64,000 bases of DNA. Origin: Sipunculus nudus. Lineage: Eukaryota > Annelida > Sipuncula > Golfingiida > Sipunculidae. The DNA lies in contig CM049306.1 of the NCBI GenBank assembly GCA_026874595.1, positions 11,181,019 through 11,245,018 on the forward strand, given 5' to 3'. The notes under the pieces are model-generated. The model was given only the letters and a program-made list of their open reading frames with translations, had not been told where the DNA came from and made no database searches. Shown here piece after piece: positions 1 through 15,957 of this stretch (within the stretch, counting starts at the first letter, position 1; the number at the start of each line of letters is the position of its first letter). The position numbers and the translations under genes were made by a program.

Positions 1-1305
<1,305 letters not shown>

Positions 1306-1472
1306 CTACAACAGAGCAAAGAACAGATTAATCTTTTTAAAAGCAGTTGTTTTTGAGACATCAATGCCATCGCTAAAGTTTTAAACAAGGTCAAGATCAT
1401 TTGATATATAGTGAATGATAAAGTTTGAGACTGAAAAGGTATCCATCTCACTGTGGGATAAAAAAACTACAA

Positions 1473-1510
1473 AACAAGGGACCCATGGTTCATGGCGCTC
1501 AGCAGATTGT
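1473..1510 (-). mobile_element. Family B 3'-end remnant
   Basis: AACAAGGGACCCATGG followed by GGCGCTCAGC resembles the family B left end, with a partly decayed palindrome. The interior to its right does not continue as a recognisable B element for long, so I call it a remnant. Orientation, as in all other copies, is hairpin end to the left. Confidence 0.55.
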
Positions 1511-1597
1511 AACAGTTATAACTGCATCACCATAGATTTTTTTGAAGTTGCAATATAAATACTATCTTCAGTGATGAGGAACTAGGGCTCAATGACT

Positions 1598-1598
1598 G

Positions 1599-1624
<26 letters not shown>
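1598..1624. repeat. Homopolymer G run (27 G)
   Basis: An uninterrupted run of 27 G. Its length may be affected by sequencing or assembly error. Confidence 0.9.
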
Positions 1625-1630
<6 letters not shown>

Positions 1631-1962
1631 TTTTTTAAGTTTATAAATTTCCTATATATTTACAGTATATCATATATATCTGAATATTTAAATTGATTCA
1701 CAAATCTAAATTGCACCAACATTTATACTTAATTTAGTCAGGTAACATCACATTATGCACACATTTGTATTTCTTTCTTTTTTTTATAAAATTAATTTTT
1801 TTAAATTTGCAAAGCAATAAATATATGAAAATAACACTCCAGAATTAACAAATTTAAATTGCACCTTAATTTATCCATGATTTGTTTCATATATTATCAA
1901 ATTATGCCTACTGATGGGTTAAATTATATTTTGTTTCATTATTTAAAAGGAAATAATTTCTT

Positions 1963-2850
1963 AACTAGGGTCCCATCGGTCTCGACGCTCACCTGCATTT
2001 GTCTATAAGGATATATGCCAATGAAATTTTCAAAATATTGGTCCTGTGATCAGTTTGAAGCCAACCAGTCTACCCAAACTAGAGTTATCATCCATAAACT
2101 AATTTATAAATTGATGGGCCCTGTGACCATAACCTTTGACCTTTTGACCCCAAAATCAAAAGGAAACTTCCCCTATTGGCAGATGCACCACATGTTGATG
2201 ATGGAAGGATTGAGATGAAAAGTTTGGCTTAAAATGCATCCACAATCTTTCTAAAGTAGTGGGTCCTGTGACCTTGACCTTTGATCTCATGACCCCAGAA
2301 TCAACAGTTCTTACTTTAGTGGTGGGCCATATATGAGTCAAGTTTGAAACCAATATTTCAAACTAAACTGGTGTTATCATCTGGAAACTAAAATGTGGAT
2401 TGATGGCCCCTATGACCTTGACCTTGTGACCCCAAAATCCATCAGTTACTTCCACTATTTGCAGGTGAGCAACATCTGGAAAATAGAATGTCTGGGACAG
2501 AAAGTCTGGCTAAAAATACATCAACAATCTTTTTAAAGAAGAGGGTCCTGTGACCTTGACCTTTGGCCTTATGACCCTAAAATCAAAAGGGTTCTTACAT
2601 TATTGGTGGGTCATATATAAGTCAAAAATGAAACCAATATGTCAATCCAAACTGGAGTTATCATCCAGAAACAAATATGTGGACAGATGGGCCCCTGTGA
2701 CAATGACCTTTGACCTCATGACCCCAAATCAATCAGTTTCTTCCACCACTGGCAGCTCAGCTATATGTGCAAGATGGAAGGTTTTGGATGAAAAGTTTGG
2801 CCTAAAATGCATCCACAATCTTTCTGAATAAGTAAAATCTAAGTAAATGC
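1963..2850 (-). mobile_element. Diverged family B-type end with TGACCTTTGACC tandem array
   Basis: AACTAGGGTCCCATCGG then GACGCTCACCTG at 1963-1995 is a diverged version of the family B hairpin plus inverted-repeat end. From about 2030 to 2831 it carries a tandem array whose period is about 284 bp, each made of two related halves of about 143 bp, with the repeated words CCTGTGACCTTGACCTTT and CATCCAGAAACAAAT-like segments. The same combination (B-type end followed by a 145-bp array) occurs at 61880. A matching right end was not found. Confidence 0.6.
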
Positions 2851-2925
2851 AGATAGCAAAAATAAGATGAATCCATCAACATTTGATATGTGACAGATAA
2901 TTGCATAACATTTGGGGATGGTAGC

Positions 2926-3173
2926 TCCTGCTATTCCTGAGAAATTATGAGTTAGTGTACAGATGCTATGTAATATCATAAATCTACATTGTTTAAAAGC
3001 TTTTAAAAACATTCTTGTCAATATTTTCCATAGATAACCTGAAATAACTTCCTGCTATTCCTGAGAAATTATGAGTTAGTGTACAGATGATACGTAATAT
3101 CATAAATCTACATTTTTTAAAAGCTTTTTAAAACATTCTTGTCAACATTTTCCATAGATAACCTGAAATCTAA
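2926..3173. repeat. 124-bp tandem duplication
   Basis: Two nearly identical copies start at about 2926 and 3050 (CCTGCTATTCCTGAG repeated with only a few differences). The second copy runs straight into sequence that matches the right-hand part of family A elements, so this looks like a local duplication inside an A-derived block. Confidence 0.8.
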
Positions 3174-4480
3174 ATGTCTAGAGGCATGATGTAATGGATG
3201 CTGATAAACTGGTGCTAGGCTAGATGTATCTGCTTCACACAGCTAACATATTTGGTAAAATGACTCAATTCAATCTTTATAATTCAGCCAAATTCATTTT
3301 TTTTAACCATAAAAGACAATTATTATAAGAATGATTCAGGGAATTATTCTTGCAAAATATTAAACAAATTGGCCTCAGTATCATCATCAGTCGAAAAACG
3401 TTTTGTAGGTTTATAACTCATATGGGAAAATACAACAATATGGCAAAGTTCAGCTTCCCATAACTCAGCCAAAAGTCACTGAACTGAGACCATTTGAACA
3501 AACTTGAATTATCAACATCTCAGGATAATTAATGTGTGAGATTTAAGAATTTGGCCCAGTGGTTGTTGAGAAGAAGATTTTTGTAGCCACTTAGCTAAAA
3601 TTGGCTGTTATGGCATATGACTAAATTCAGCTCCCTATAACTCAGCCAAAAGTCACTGAACTGAGACCATATTAACAAACTTGAATTATCAACATCTAAG
3701 GATAATAAATGTGTGAGATTTAAGAATTTGGCCCAGTGGTTTTTGAGAAGAAGATTTTTGTAGCCACTTAGCTAAAATGGGCTGTTATAGCATATGACTA
3801 AATTTAGCTTCCCATAACTTAGCCAAAAGTCACTGAACAGGGACCATTTGAACAAACTTCAGAAAGCACTACCCTAGGATCATTTCTGTGTGATATTAAA
3901 CAATTTGGCCATTTCGTTTCAGAGAAGAAGTTATTTGTAGCTGTCAGTGTGATACGGGCACTGATAACCCTGTACAAAAAAGGCCGTGCAGGTGGCGCCA
4001 CCAATACCTCAATTTCAGATATGACTCATGTGACCAACATTGGCATAAAATTTGGTGATGATAGCTCCAGCCGTTTCTGAGATTTAAATTTTAATATGCT
4101 TTTTTGCACAGTTAACAAAGTTCAACCTCCTGTAACTCAGCCAAAAATCTCCCAACTGGAACCATTCGAACAAACTTGAGAAAGATTGTTCCAGGGATCA
4201 TTTCTGTGAAATATTGGACAATTTGGCTGGACAGTTTCAGAGAAGAAGATTTTTAAAGTTTTTTTTAGCTTTTTCTCTATAAAATCTAAGAAAATGCAGT
4301 TAGAAAAAAAAATAAACAAAATCCGATATAGATTTTTTTGGATGACTGAATATTTGCAAAAAATTTGGTGATGCTAGCTCCTGCCGTTTTTGAGATAGCT
4401 ATGGTTAACATACAGACGACGCACGATGCACGACGCACGACACACGACGCCGCACCACAGCATAAGCTCACAGGTTCGCT
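3050..4480 (-). mobile_element. Family A element, right (5') portion
   Basis: This block is collinear with 14790-15957 and with about 24920-25985. It contains diverged tandem units of about 179 bp marked by AGCCAAAAGTCACTGAAC (near 3462, 3641 and 3820), a palindromic core AGGTGGCGCCACC at 3990-4002, a short (GACGCAC)n-like microsatellite at 4415-4450, and ends with GCATAAGCTCACAGGTTCGC at 4460-4479, the family A right terminus. The left terminus is not identifiable. Confidence 0.75.
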
Positions 4481-4512
4481 AAAAAATTTTTAAAATATTC
4501 CTTAAAATAACA

Positions 4513-4684
4513 AACAAGGCCTACAGGCCTAATGCGAACCTGTGCGGAGTTTGGGAGTATGAATGGAGGTTTAAAATTTAATATTGATCCTTTTAAGTCC
4601 TGCATATCTACCTTAGTCATTATGATTTTAGCAAAATGGACATTTCAGACCTGCAGGTTTCAGGACAGGACATTTTAAAACTAG
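4513..4684 (-). mobile_element. Family A element, left (3') portion, broken by a family C element
   Basis: It starts with the diagnostic AACAAGGCCTACAGGCCT hairpin followed by GCGAACCTGTG. The next 150 bp matches the complete short A copy at 58853-59316 (shared GGAGTATGAATGGAGGTTTA). The match stops at about 4684, where a family C left end begins. Confidence 0.75.
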
Positions 4685-6740
4685 AATATGGGTAGTCGAC
4701 AAGCGACTATGTGTATCCGCAGAAATCAGAGTGGGACAGATGAATTGAGGCATGGATTAAGTGGCAAGGGAAACAGAGTGAGGTGTGTTGCATATTAGCA
4801 TGGATGTCTGCAGCTTAAATGTGAATGTAGGTGGTGCCACCTGTCATAAAATCGAGAAAATTGTCCATGATGTATAAAGCTGCAAAATTACAGGTGGATA
4901 AGTCAAACCACTTCTGAGATATGAGTTATTTTATCCCAAGTCAGATGAACAGATGGACGCTGTGCATAAGTGGTTGTAGGTGGCGCCACCAGTTTTGCCT
5001 ATGATGAAGAGCTATGTGAGATCTATAAACATGCAAAATTTTGTCCCAATCGGTCAAACGGTTCCCGAGCTATGAGCTTGGATGTCAGCAGAGTAAACGT
5101 GAATGTAGGTGGCACCACCTGTCTTAAAACGAGAAAGCTGTCCAGGATGTATAAACCTGCAAAATTTTAGGTGGATAAGTCAAACCACTGCTGATATATG
5201 AGTGATTTTAGCCCAAGGCAGATGAACAGATAAGTGCTGTGCATTAATGGTTGCAGGTGGGGCCACCAATTTTGCCTATGATGAAGAGCTATGTGAGATC
5301 TATACACATGCAAAATTTTGGCCCAATCGGTCAACAGTTCCTGAGATATGAGCTTGGATGTCTGCAGAGTAAACGTGAATGTAGGTGGCGCCACCTGTCA
5401 TAAAATCGAGAAAGCTGTCCAGGATGTATAAACCTGCAAAATTTCAGGTGGATAAGTCAAACCACTGCTGAGATATGAGTGATTTTTAGCCCAAGGCAGA
5501 TGAACAGATGGGTGCTTTGCATGAATGGTTGCAGGTGGCGCCACCAATTCTGCCTATGATGAAGAGCTATGTGAGATCTATACACATGCAAAATTTTGGC
5601 CCAATCGGTCAACAGTTCCTGAGATTTGAGCTTGGATGTCTGCAGAGTAAATGTGAATGTAGGTGGCGCGTCCTGTCTTAAATCGAGAAACCTGTCCAGG
5701 ATGTACAAACCTGCAAAATTTCAGGTGGATAAGTCAAACCACTGCTGAGATATGAGTGATTTTAGCCCAAGGCAGATGAACAGATGGGTGCTGTGCATTA
5801 ATGGTTGCAGATGGCGCCACCAATTTTGCCTATGATGAAGAGCTATGTGAGATCTATACACATGCAAAATTTTGGCCCAATTGGTCAACAGTTCCTGAGA
5901 TATGAGCTTGGATGTCTGCAGAGTAAACGTGAATGTAGGTGGCGCCACCTGTCTTAAATTGAGAAACCTGTCCAGGATGTATAAACCTGCAAAATTTCAG
6001 GTGGATAAGTCAAACCACTGCTGAGATATGAGTGACTTTTAGCCCAAGGCAGATGAACAGATGGGTGCTGTGCATGAATGGTTGCAGGTGGCGCCACCAA
6101 TTTTGCCTATGATGAAGAGCTATGTGAGATCTATACACATGCAAAATTTTGGCCCAATCGGTCAACAGTTCCTGAGATTTGAGCTTGGATGTCTGCAGAG
6201 TAAATGTGAATGTAGGTGGCGCGTCCTGTCTTAAATCGAGAAACCTGTCCAGGATGTACAAACCTGCAAAATTTCAGGTGGATAAGTCAAACCACTGCTG
6301 AGATATGAGTGATTTTAGCCCAAGGCAGATGAACAGATGGGTGCTGTGCATTAATGGTTGCAGATGGCGCCACCAATTTTGCCTATGATGAAGAGCTATG
6401 TGAGATCTATACACATGCAAAATTTTGGCCCAATTGGTCAACAGTTCCTGAGATATGAGCTTGGATGTCTGCAGAGTAAACGTGAATGTAGGTGGCGCCA
6501 CCTGTCTTAAATTGAGAAAGCTGTCCAGGATGTATAAACCTGCAAAATTTCAGGTGGAAAAGTAAAACCACTGCTGAGATATGAGCGATTTTATCCCAAG
6601 GCAGATGAACAGATGAATGCTGTGCATAAGTGGTTGCACGTGGCGCCACCAGTTTTGCCTATGATGAAGAGCTATGTGAGATCTATACACATGTATGCAA
6701 AATTTTGGCCCAATCTGTCAAACTGTTCCCGAGAAATGCG
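4685..6740 (-). mobile_element. Family C element, right end missing, filled by a satellite-like array
   Basis: The left end has the hairpin GTAGTCGACAAGCGACTA and then GTGTATCCGC. The rest is the array described at 4800-6740. No right end (TTTTGGCGGATACA) follows. At about 6733 the sequence changes into family B core (AGTGGTTTTGATATTAGGCAG), so the element is truncated. Confidence 0.7.
4800..6740. repeat. Satellite-like array: 138-bp monomers, 277-bp dimers, 553-bp higher-order unit
   Basis: The word GCTTGGATGTC recurs at about 5076, 5352, 5630, 5906, 6183 and 6459, a period of 276-278 bp. Each unit holds two diverged monomers of about 138 bp, each starting with a form of AGGTGGCGCCACC and containing an ATGCAAAATTT-like segment and GAGATATGAG. 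Alternate dimers are more alike: those at 5352, 5906 and 6459 carry the intact palindrome, those at 5630 and 6183 carry GGTGGCGCGTCC and GAGATTTGAG. This gives a 553-bp higher-order repeat. Related monomers occur at 13330-14020, 22900-24120 and 51150-51840. Confidence 0.88.
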
Positions 6741-6797
6741 GGTTCCAGATGAGTGGTTTTGATATTAGGCAGAACCGAAGTGTTAAATTTAGGTTTT

Positions 6798-9064
6798 AAC
6801 AAGTGACCCAGGGGTCATGACGCTCAGCTGACTGACATGTTGACAATATGTCCCTGCATAGGGAACTAATTACGATAATGGAGGTGGCAACATCAATCAT
6901 GCAAGTAAGCTTAAGTTCATTAAGACGCATAAGCACACCAAATTTTAGGACAATCCATTCACCCATTCCTGAAGAATCTCGCAATTTGTGTGCTTTTTTT
7001 GCATTATTTTAGGGGTCTTCAAACATGCCGCAAAAATTAAAAAATATGGGTTATAGACACCTATAATTTCAAGTTTGCAAGGAGACTTATTATCGACCTC
7101 CCTGGATGTCAAATCAGAAGATTCTAGGTCCAATGGTTATGATTTGTGCACTGCTTTTGTTTAAAACTTTAAATTGTTTGAGGGCACTTTTGAGCGCCAT
7201 AGCTCAAATGGTATGGGTAAGAGAGACCTAATTCAGGTTTCCTTGAAGACTTTTCATGGACCTTCAAGGATGTCAAGTTGAAAGATTCTAGGTCTAATCA
7301 ATATGATTTGTGCCCTGTTAACAGATGACCTCATATCCTTGATCAATATCAATGCAAAGAATCATGATCAATGCATTAGTTGTTCAGATACTTGAGCTTT
7401 TGTTTCCAATTTTCCATTACTCTGGGGGTATTTCAGAGGTTTTGGGTAATAGAGACCTAATTTTAGGTTTCCTAAGAGACTTTTCATGGGCCTCCTGCTT
7501 TCATCTCCCCAGCCATAGTTAGGCTTGTTTATAATGCCTTTATTTTTAATGGACCAAGCCATTTTAATGGACCTCTCTGCATGTTAAGTAAGAAGATTCT
7601 AGATACAGCATTTACAATTTGTGCCCTGCTAACTGATGACCACATCTTTAAAGGTCTCAAAAATAAAGTTAAAAAAAAAATTATTAAATAAAAAAAATAC
7701 AGGTGGCACCACCTGTCTGCAGAAACTGATGAAACACTCCATGATAAAAGATCAAAGAATCATGGCGATCAATGCATTATTTGTTCAGATACTTGAGCTT
7801 TTCTATGAAATTTCCCATTATTCTGGCAGGTAATTCGCAGCCCCTTAGCTGGAAGAATATGGGTTACAGAGACCTAATTTCAGGTTTCCAAGGAGATTTT
7901 TCATCGACCTCTCTGGATTTCAAGTAAGAAGATTTGTGGTCCAGGGATTACGATTTGTGCCATGTTCACAGATGACACCGTCTTTAAAGGTCTCAAAAAT
8001 AGAGAAAAAAAAATTGTAAAAATAAAAAATATACAGGTGGCGCTTCCAGTTTGCAGAAACTGAAGAAACACTCCATGATCAATATCCATGCAAAAAATCA
8101 TGGTGACCAATGCATTAGTGTTCAGATACTTGAGCTTTTCTATGAAATTTTCAACTATTCTGGGGGGTACTTCACAGCCCCATAGCTGGAAGAATATGGA
8201 TAACAGAGACTTAATTTAAGGTTTCCAAAGAGGTTTTTCATTGACCTCTCAGGATTTTATGTAAGAAGATTCAAGGTCCAGCGGTTACAATTTATGCCCT
8301 GTTAACAGATGACAGCATCTTTAAAGGTCTCAAAAATAATAAAAAAAAATTGTGAAAATTAAAAAAAATACAGGTGGCGCAACCAGTCTGCAGAAACTGA
8401 TGAAACACTCCATGATCAATATCCATGCAAAAAATCATAGTGATCGATGCGTAAGTTGTTCAGATACTTGAGCTTTTGTATGAAATTGCCATTATTCTGG
8501 GGGGGGGGGGTACTTTGGAGCCCCATAGCTGGAAGAATACGGGTAACAGAGACCTAATTTCAGGTTTTCAAGGAGATTTTTATGGACCTCACTGGATGTC
8601 AAGTAAGAAGATTTTATGTCCAGCAATTACTATTTGTGCCCTGTTAACAGATGACAGCATCTTTAAAGGTCTCAAAAATAAAGAAAAAAAATTGTAAAAA
8701 TTCGAAAAAATACAGGTGGCCCACCAGTCTGCAGAAACTGATGAAACACTCCATGATCAAATCCATGCAAAGAATCATGGTGATCAATGCATTAGTTGTT
8801 CAGATACTTGAGATTTTGTATGAAATTTTCCATTAATCTGGGGGGTACTTCGGAGCCTCAGAGCTGGGTGAATAGGGTAACAGAGACCTAATTTCAGGTT
8901 TCCAAGGAGATTTTTCAGGGACCTCTCTGGATGTTAAGTAAGAAGATTCTAGGTCCAGTGGTTATGATTTGTGCCCTGTTTAAGGACAGACGCCAGGACG
9001 GCCAGACGGACGACGGACAAAGAGTGATTGCTAAAGCTCCGATGACTTACAGTCAGCTGAGCTA
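6798..9064 (-). mobile_element. Family B Helitron-like element, complete ends, 338-bp internal array
   Basis: The left end AACAAGTGACCCAGGGGTC plus GCTCAGCTGA and the right end CAGCTGAGCT bracket 2.27 kb. The flanks show it sits inside another family B core: the left flank ends AGGTTTT and the right flank resumes AATAAAAAATGGAGG, which are adjacent in intact copies such as 33505-33525. This gives exact ends and a T^A target with no target-site duplication. The interior is a tandem array (6990-8985) and a GGAC-type microsatellite next to the right end. No ORF suggests a Rep/helicase, so it is non-autonomous. Confidence 0.82.
6990..8985. repeat. Tandem array, ~335-340-bp period, inside family B element
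   Basis: TGCAGAAACTGA recurs at about 7719, 8052, 8389 and 8729, with partial diverged units to the left. Each unit carries ATACAGGTGGCGCCACC (variously degraded), CACTCCATGATCAATATCC, and GAGACCTAATTTCAGGTTTCC. One unit has acquired a G run at 8499-8510. Confidence 0.85.
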
Positions 9065-9290
9065 ATAAAAAATGGAGGTTTTTCCTTAATTTCTCCAAGG
9101 AACAAAGTTGCAAAGACCCAGTTTTCAGCTTGGTAGGAGATCTTGGGGACATCTAACATTATGGCGAATTTTGGATTCCTAGGTCTGATGGTTTCAAAAC
9201 GTTCCACATCTACGGACGAACGGATGGACAGACGATAGACAATGGACCACGACTATAGCTCAGATGACTTACATTATAGTCAGTTAGGCT
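9065..9290 (-). mobile_element. Family B right (5') end, interrupted by the 6798-9064 element
   Basis: Collinear with 27440-27641, 33510-33745 and 35130-35376: the segment from AATGGAGGTTTTTCC through CTTGGTAGGAGATCTTGGGG, a GGAC-type microsatellite, GGACCACGACTATAGCTCAG and a slightly altered terminus CAGTTAGGCT. Its left neighbour in the same ancestral copy is 6733-6797. Confidence 0.8.
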
Positions 9291-12990
<3,700 letters not shown>

Positions 12991-15957
12991 AACAAGGCCT
13001 ACAGGCCTAATGCGAACCTGTGCAATGAGATTACACCAGGTATAATGCTTCAATGCTGGACCATTACTTTTCAAGAACATGTGTAACATGTATATGAACA
13101 ATGCAAGTACTAATCACTTAGAACAAGAAACAATTAAACAAACATCACTGCTGCAATTCTGGCATGGGTGCACACAACACAAAAACTTTAATATGGGTAG
13201 TTAACAAGCGACTACGTGTATCTGCCAAAATCAGAGTGGGAATGGTGAAGTGAGGCATAGATTGAGTGGCAAGGGGAAATAGAGTGAGGTGTGTTGCATA
13301 ATAGCCTGGATGTCTGCAGCCAAAATATGTATGTAGGTGGTGCCACCTGTCATAAAATCAAGAAAGCTGTCCAGGATGTATACACATGCAAAATTCAGGT
13401 GGATGAGTCCAACCAATGCAGAGTTAGGAGTGTTTTTATCCCAAGGCTGATGAACAGATGGACGCTATGCAAAAATGGTTGCAGATGGCACCACCATTTT
13501 TAGTGTATGTTATAAAGATTTCCAAGGGCTACATTTGTGCAAAATCTTTAGCCTTATCGGTCAAACAGTTCCCGAGATATGTGGGTTTATGTGTGGAAAC
13601 AGACACACAAATGGATGCTCAGCAGAGAGGAAAGGTCAGAGGTCAACCAAAAATGAGGGCGCAGCAGTTCACATATGACCGATCATAATTCCGAATTTTA
13701 AAAAATTCTGCCCAGTGGTTATGGAGGAGTTCTCCGGAAACCTAAAACTCTGTTTTGGCGGATACAATGATTGTAGCTGGCACCACCAGTATGTCAAAGA
13801 AACCCCTCCTATGAAATAAGCAGGGACGTACACTGTGCAAAAATTATTGTACGTGGCGCCACCAGTTTTGTACACTATAAAGCTACCCGATATGTATATA
13901 CATGCCCAATTTTAGGCTGAAGTATAAAATTCCTCTGTAGAAATAAGCAGGCGCATACACTGCAAAAGTCAATGTTGGTGGCACCACCTGTCTTGTAAAT
14001 GAGAATGCCATCAAAGACGCATAGACAGGTAAAAATATCAATCCAATACATCAAACTTCCCCAGAGTTTGATGCACTGGGCTGACAAGGCTTAGGTGAGT
14101 AAGGCAGTTGCCCCCGAGTGACCTGTGACAAATTGCTGCCTCAAGCTACTGCACTGAGTGAACCCTTGACCTGCACCTGGCTAGACTGAGTGAACTTTTG
14201 ACCTGTACCTAGCTGCACTGAGTGAACTCTTGACCTGTTGCATAATCTGACACAGTTGGCAGTCTGCCAAAGCTATAAATAGATTCAGGCTGCACTTTGG
14301 TGCCAAATATGATGCAGTGAGCAGTCTACCAAAGCTATAAATAGAATGCAGCTACTGCACTGAGTGAACTCTTGACCTATACCTGGCTGCACTTCTTCCA
14401 ATCCTGGCACTGTGCCAAAACTATTTATAGAGCTGACATCATCTTGGCTAATGGCCAACATCAAGGCACTGGCAATCTGCCAATGGTAAACCAAGTGCTG
14501 CCATCTGTACACAAAAGTGGTCCCTACTTGTAATAACTTTGAAATTCATTTTCCCAATACAAAATGCTTTTCAGCTGACTTTTTATAAGAAAGAAATCAG
14601 GAATATATGTAAAATTATTATGGATACATACTGGATGCAAAATTAAAATACAGATATATCTCATTGATGGCAAATTCTTGAATTAAGTTGATTAGGGATA
14701 CCAATAATGTATAATCCACGTACAGTTGTCTCTATACAGCCACAGAGAACTGAATATCCATGATTGTAACATTGCTTGGTATGATGAATAACTTACATCA
14801 TAAATCTAAATTTTTTAAAAGCTTTTAAAAAAACTTTCTTTAACAATATTAACCAAAGATAACCTGAAAGCTAAATGTCTCGTGGCATGATGTAATAGAT
14901 GCTGATAAACTGGTGCCAGGCTAGATGTAACGGCATCACACAGCTAACATTTATGGTAAAATGACTCAATTCAAGCTCAATAATTCAGCCAAAAATCATT
15001 CATGGGGAACCATTAATGACAATTATTATAAGAATAATTGTAGGGATTATTCTTGTAAAATATTTAACAAACTGGCTTCAGTGGCATCAGTGGAAAACGT
15101 TTTGCAGGTTTATAACTCATATAGGAAGATGCAGCAAACTGGCCAAGTTCAGCTCCCGTAACTCAGCCAAAAAGCACTGAACCAAAACCATTTGAACAAA
15201 TTTGAATTATCAACATCTAAGGATAATTAATGTGTGAGATTTAAGAATTTGGCTAGTGGTTTTTGAGAAGAAGATCTTTGTAGCCACTGAGCTAAAATGG
15301 GCTGTTATGACATATGACTAAATTCAGCTTCCCATAACTTTGCCAAAAGTCACTGAACTGAGACCATTTGAACAAACTTCAGAAAGCACTACCCTAGGAT
15401 CATTTCTGTGCGATATTAAACATTTTGGCCATATGGTTTCAGAGAAGAAGTTTTTTGTAGCCCTCAGTGTGATACAGGCACTGATGACCCCGTACAAAAA
15501 AGGCCAATGCAGGTGGCACCACAAATACCTCAATTTCAGATATGACTTATGTGACCAACATAAGCTCCAGCCGTTTCTGAGATTTAAATTTTTTTATATG
15601 CTTTTTTGCACAGGTAACAAAGTTCAACCTCCTGTAACTCAGCCAAAAATCTCCGAACTGGAACGATTCGAACAAACTTGAGAAAGATTGTTCCAGGGAT
15701 CATTTCTGTGAAATATTGGACAATTTGGCTGGACAGTTTCGGAGAAGAAGATTTTTAAAGCTTTTTTAGCTTTTTCCCTCTGAAATCTAAGAAAATGAAG
15801 TTAGAAAAAAAATAAACAAAATCCAATATAGTTTTCTGGATGATTGATTATTTGCAAAATACTTGGTGATGCTAGCTCCTGCTGTTTTTGAGATAGCTAT
15901 GGTTAACGTACAGACGATGCACGACGCCGCACCATCGCATAAGCTCACAGATTCACT
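12991..15957 (-). mobile_element. Family A element with nested family C ends (A+C composite, copy 1)
   Basis: The left end AACAAGGCCTACAGGCCT with GCGAACCTGTG, and the right end GCATAAGCTCACAGATTCAC, bracket about 2.97 kb. From about 13192 to 13770 it contains family C material: a C left hairpin, satellite-type monomers, and TTTTGGCGGATACA. It then holds further monomers, a block rich in GAGTGAACTCTTGACCTG and TCTGCCAAAGCTATAAATAG (14090-14510), and the common A right part. Copy 2 starts at 22562. No protein-coding potential recognised. Confidence 0.8.
13192..13770 (-). mobile_element. Family C segment nested in family A copy 1
   Basis: The left hairpin reads GTAGTTAACAAGCGACTAC (one arm slightly mutated), followed by TGTATCTGCCAAAATC. 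The right inverted repeat TTTTGGCGGATACA lies at about 13753. Monomers with AGGTGGTGCCACC and TGGCACCACC lie between. Confidence 0.75.

Noticed and set aside
5167-6649. A series of similar minus-strand open frames of 75-83 codons containing TFTFTLQTSKL and WAKILHVYRSHIALHH
   Set aside because: They are translations of the 277-bp tandem units. The period is not a multiple of three, the frames change from unit to unit, and no domain or splice structure supports coding.
4800-6740. Regularly spaced repeats considered as a CRISPR-like array
   Set aside because: Both repeat and intervening sequence repeat in tandem, units are about 138 bp, and the DNA is from an animal-like genome.
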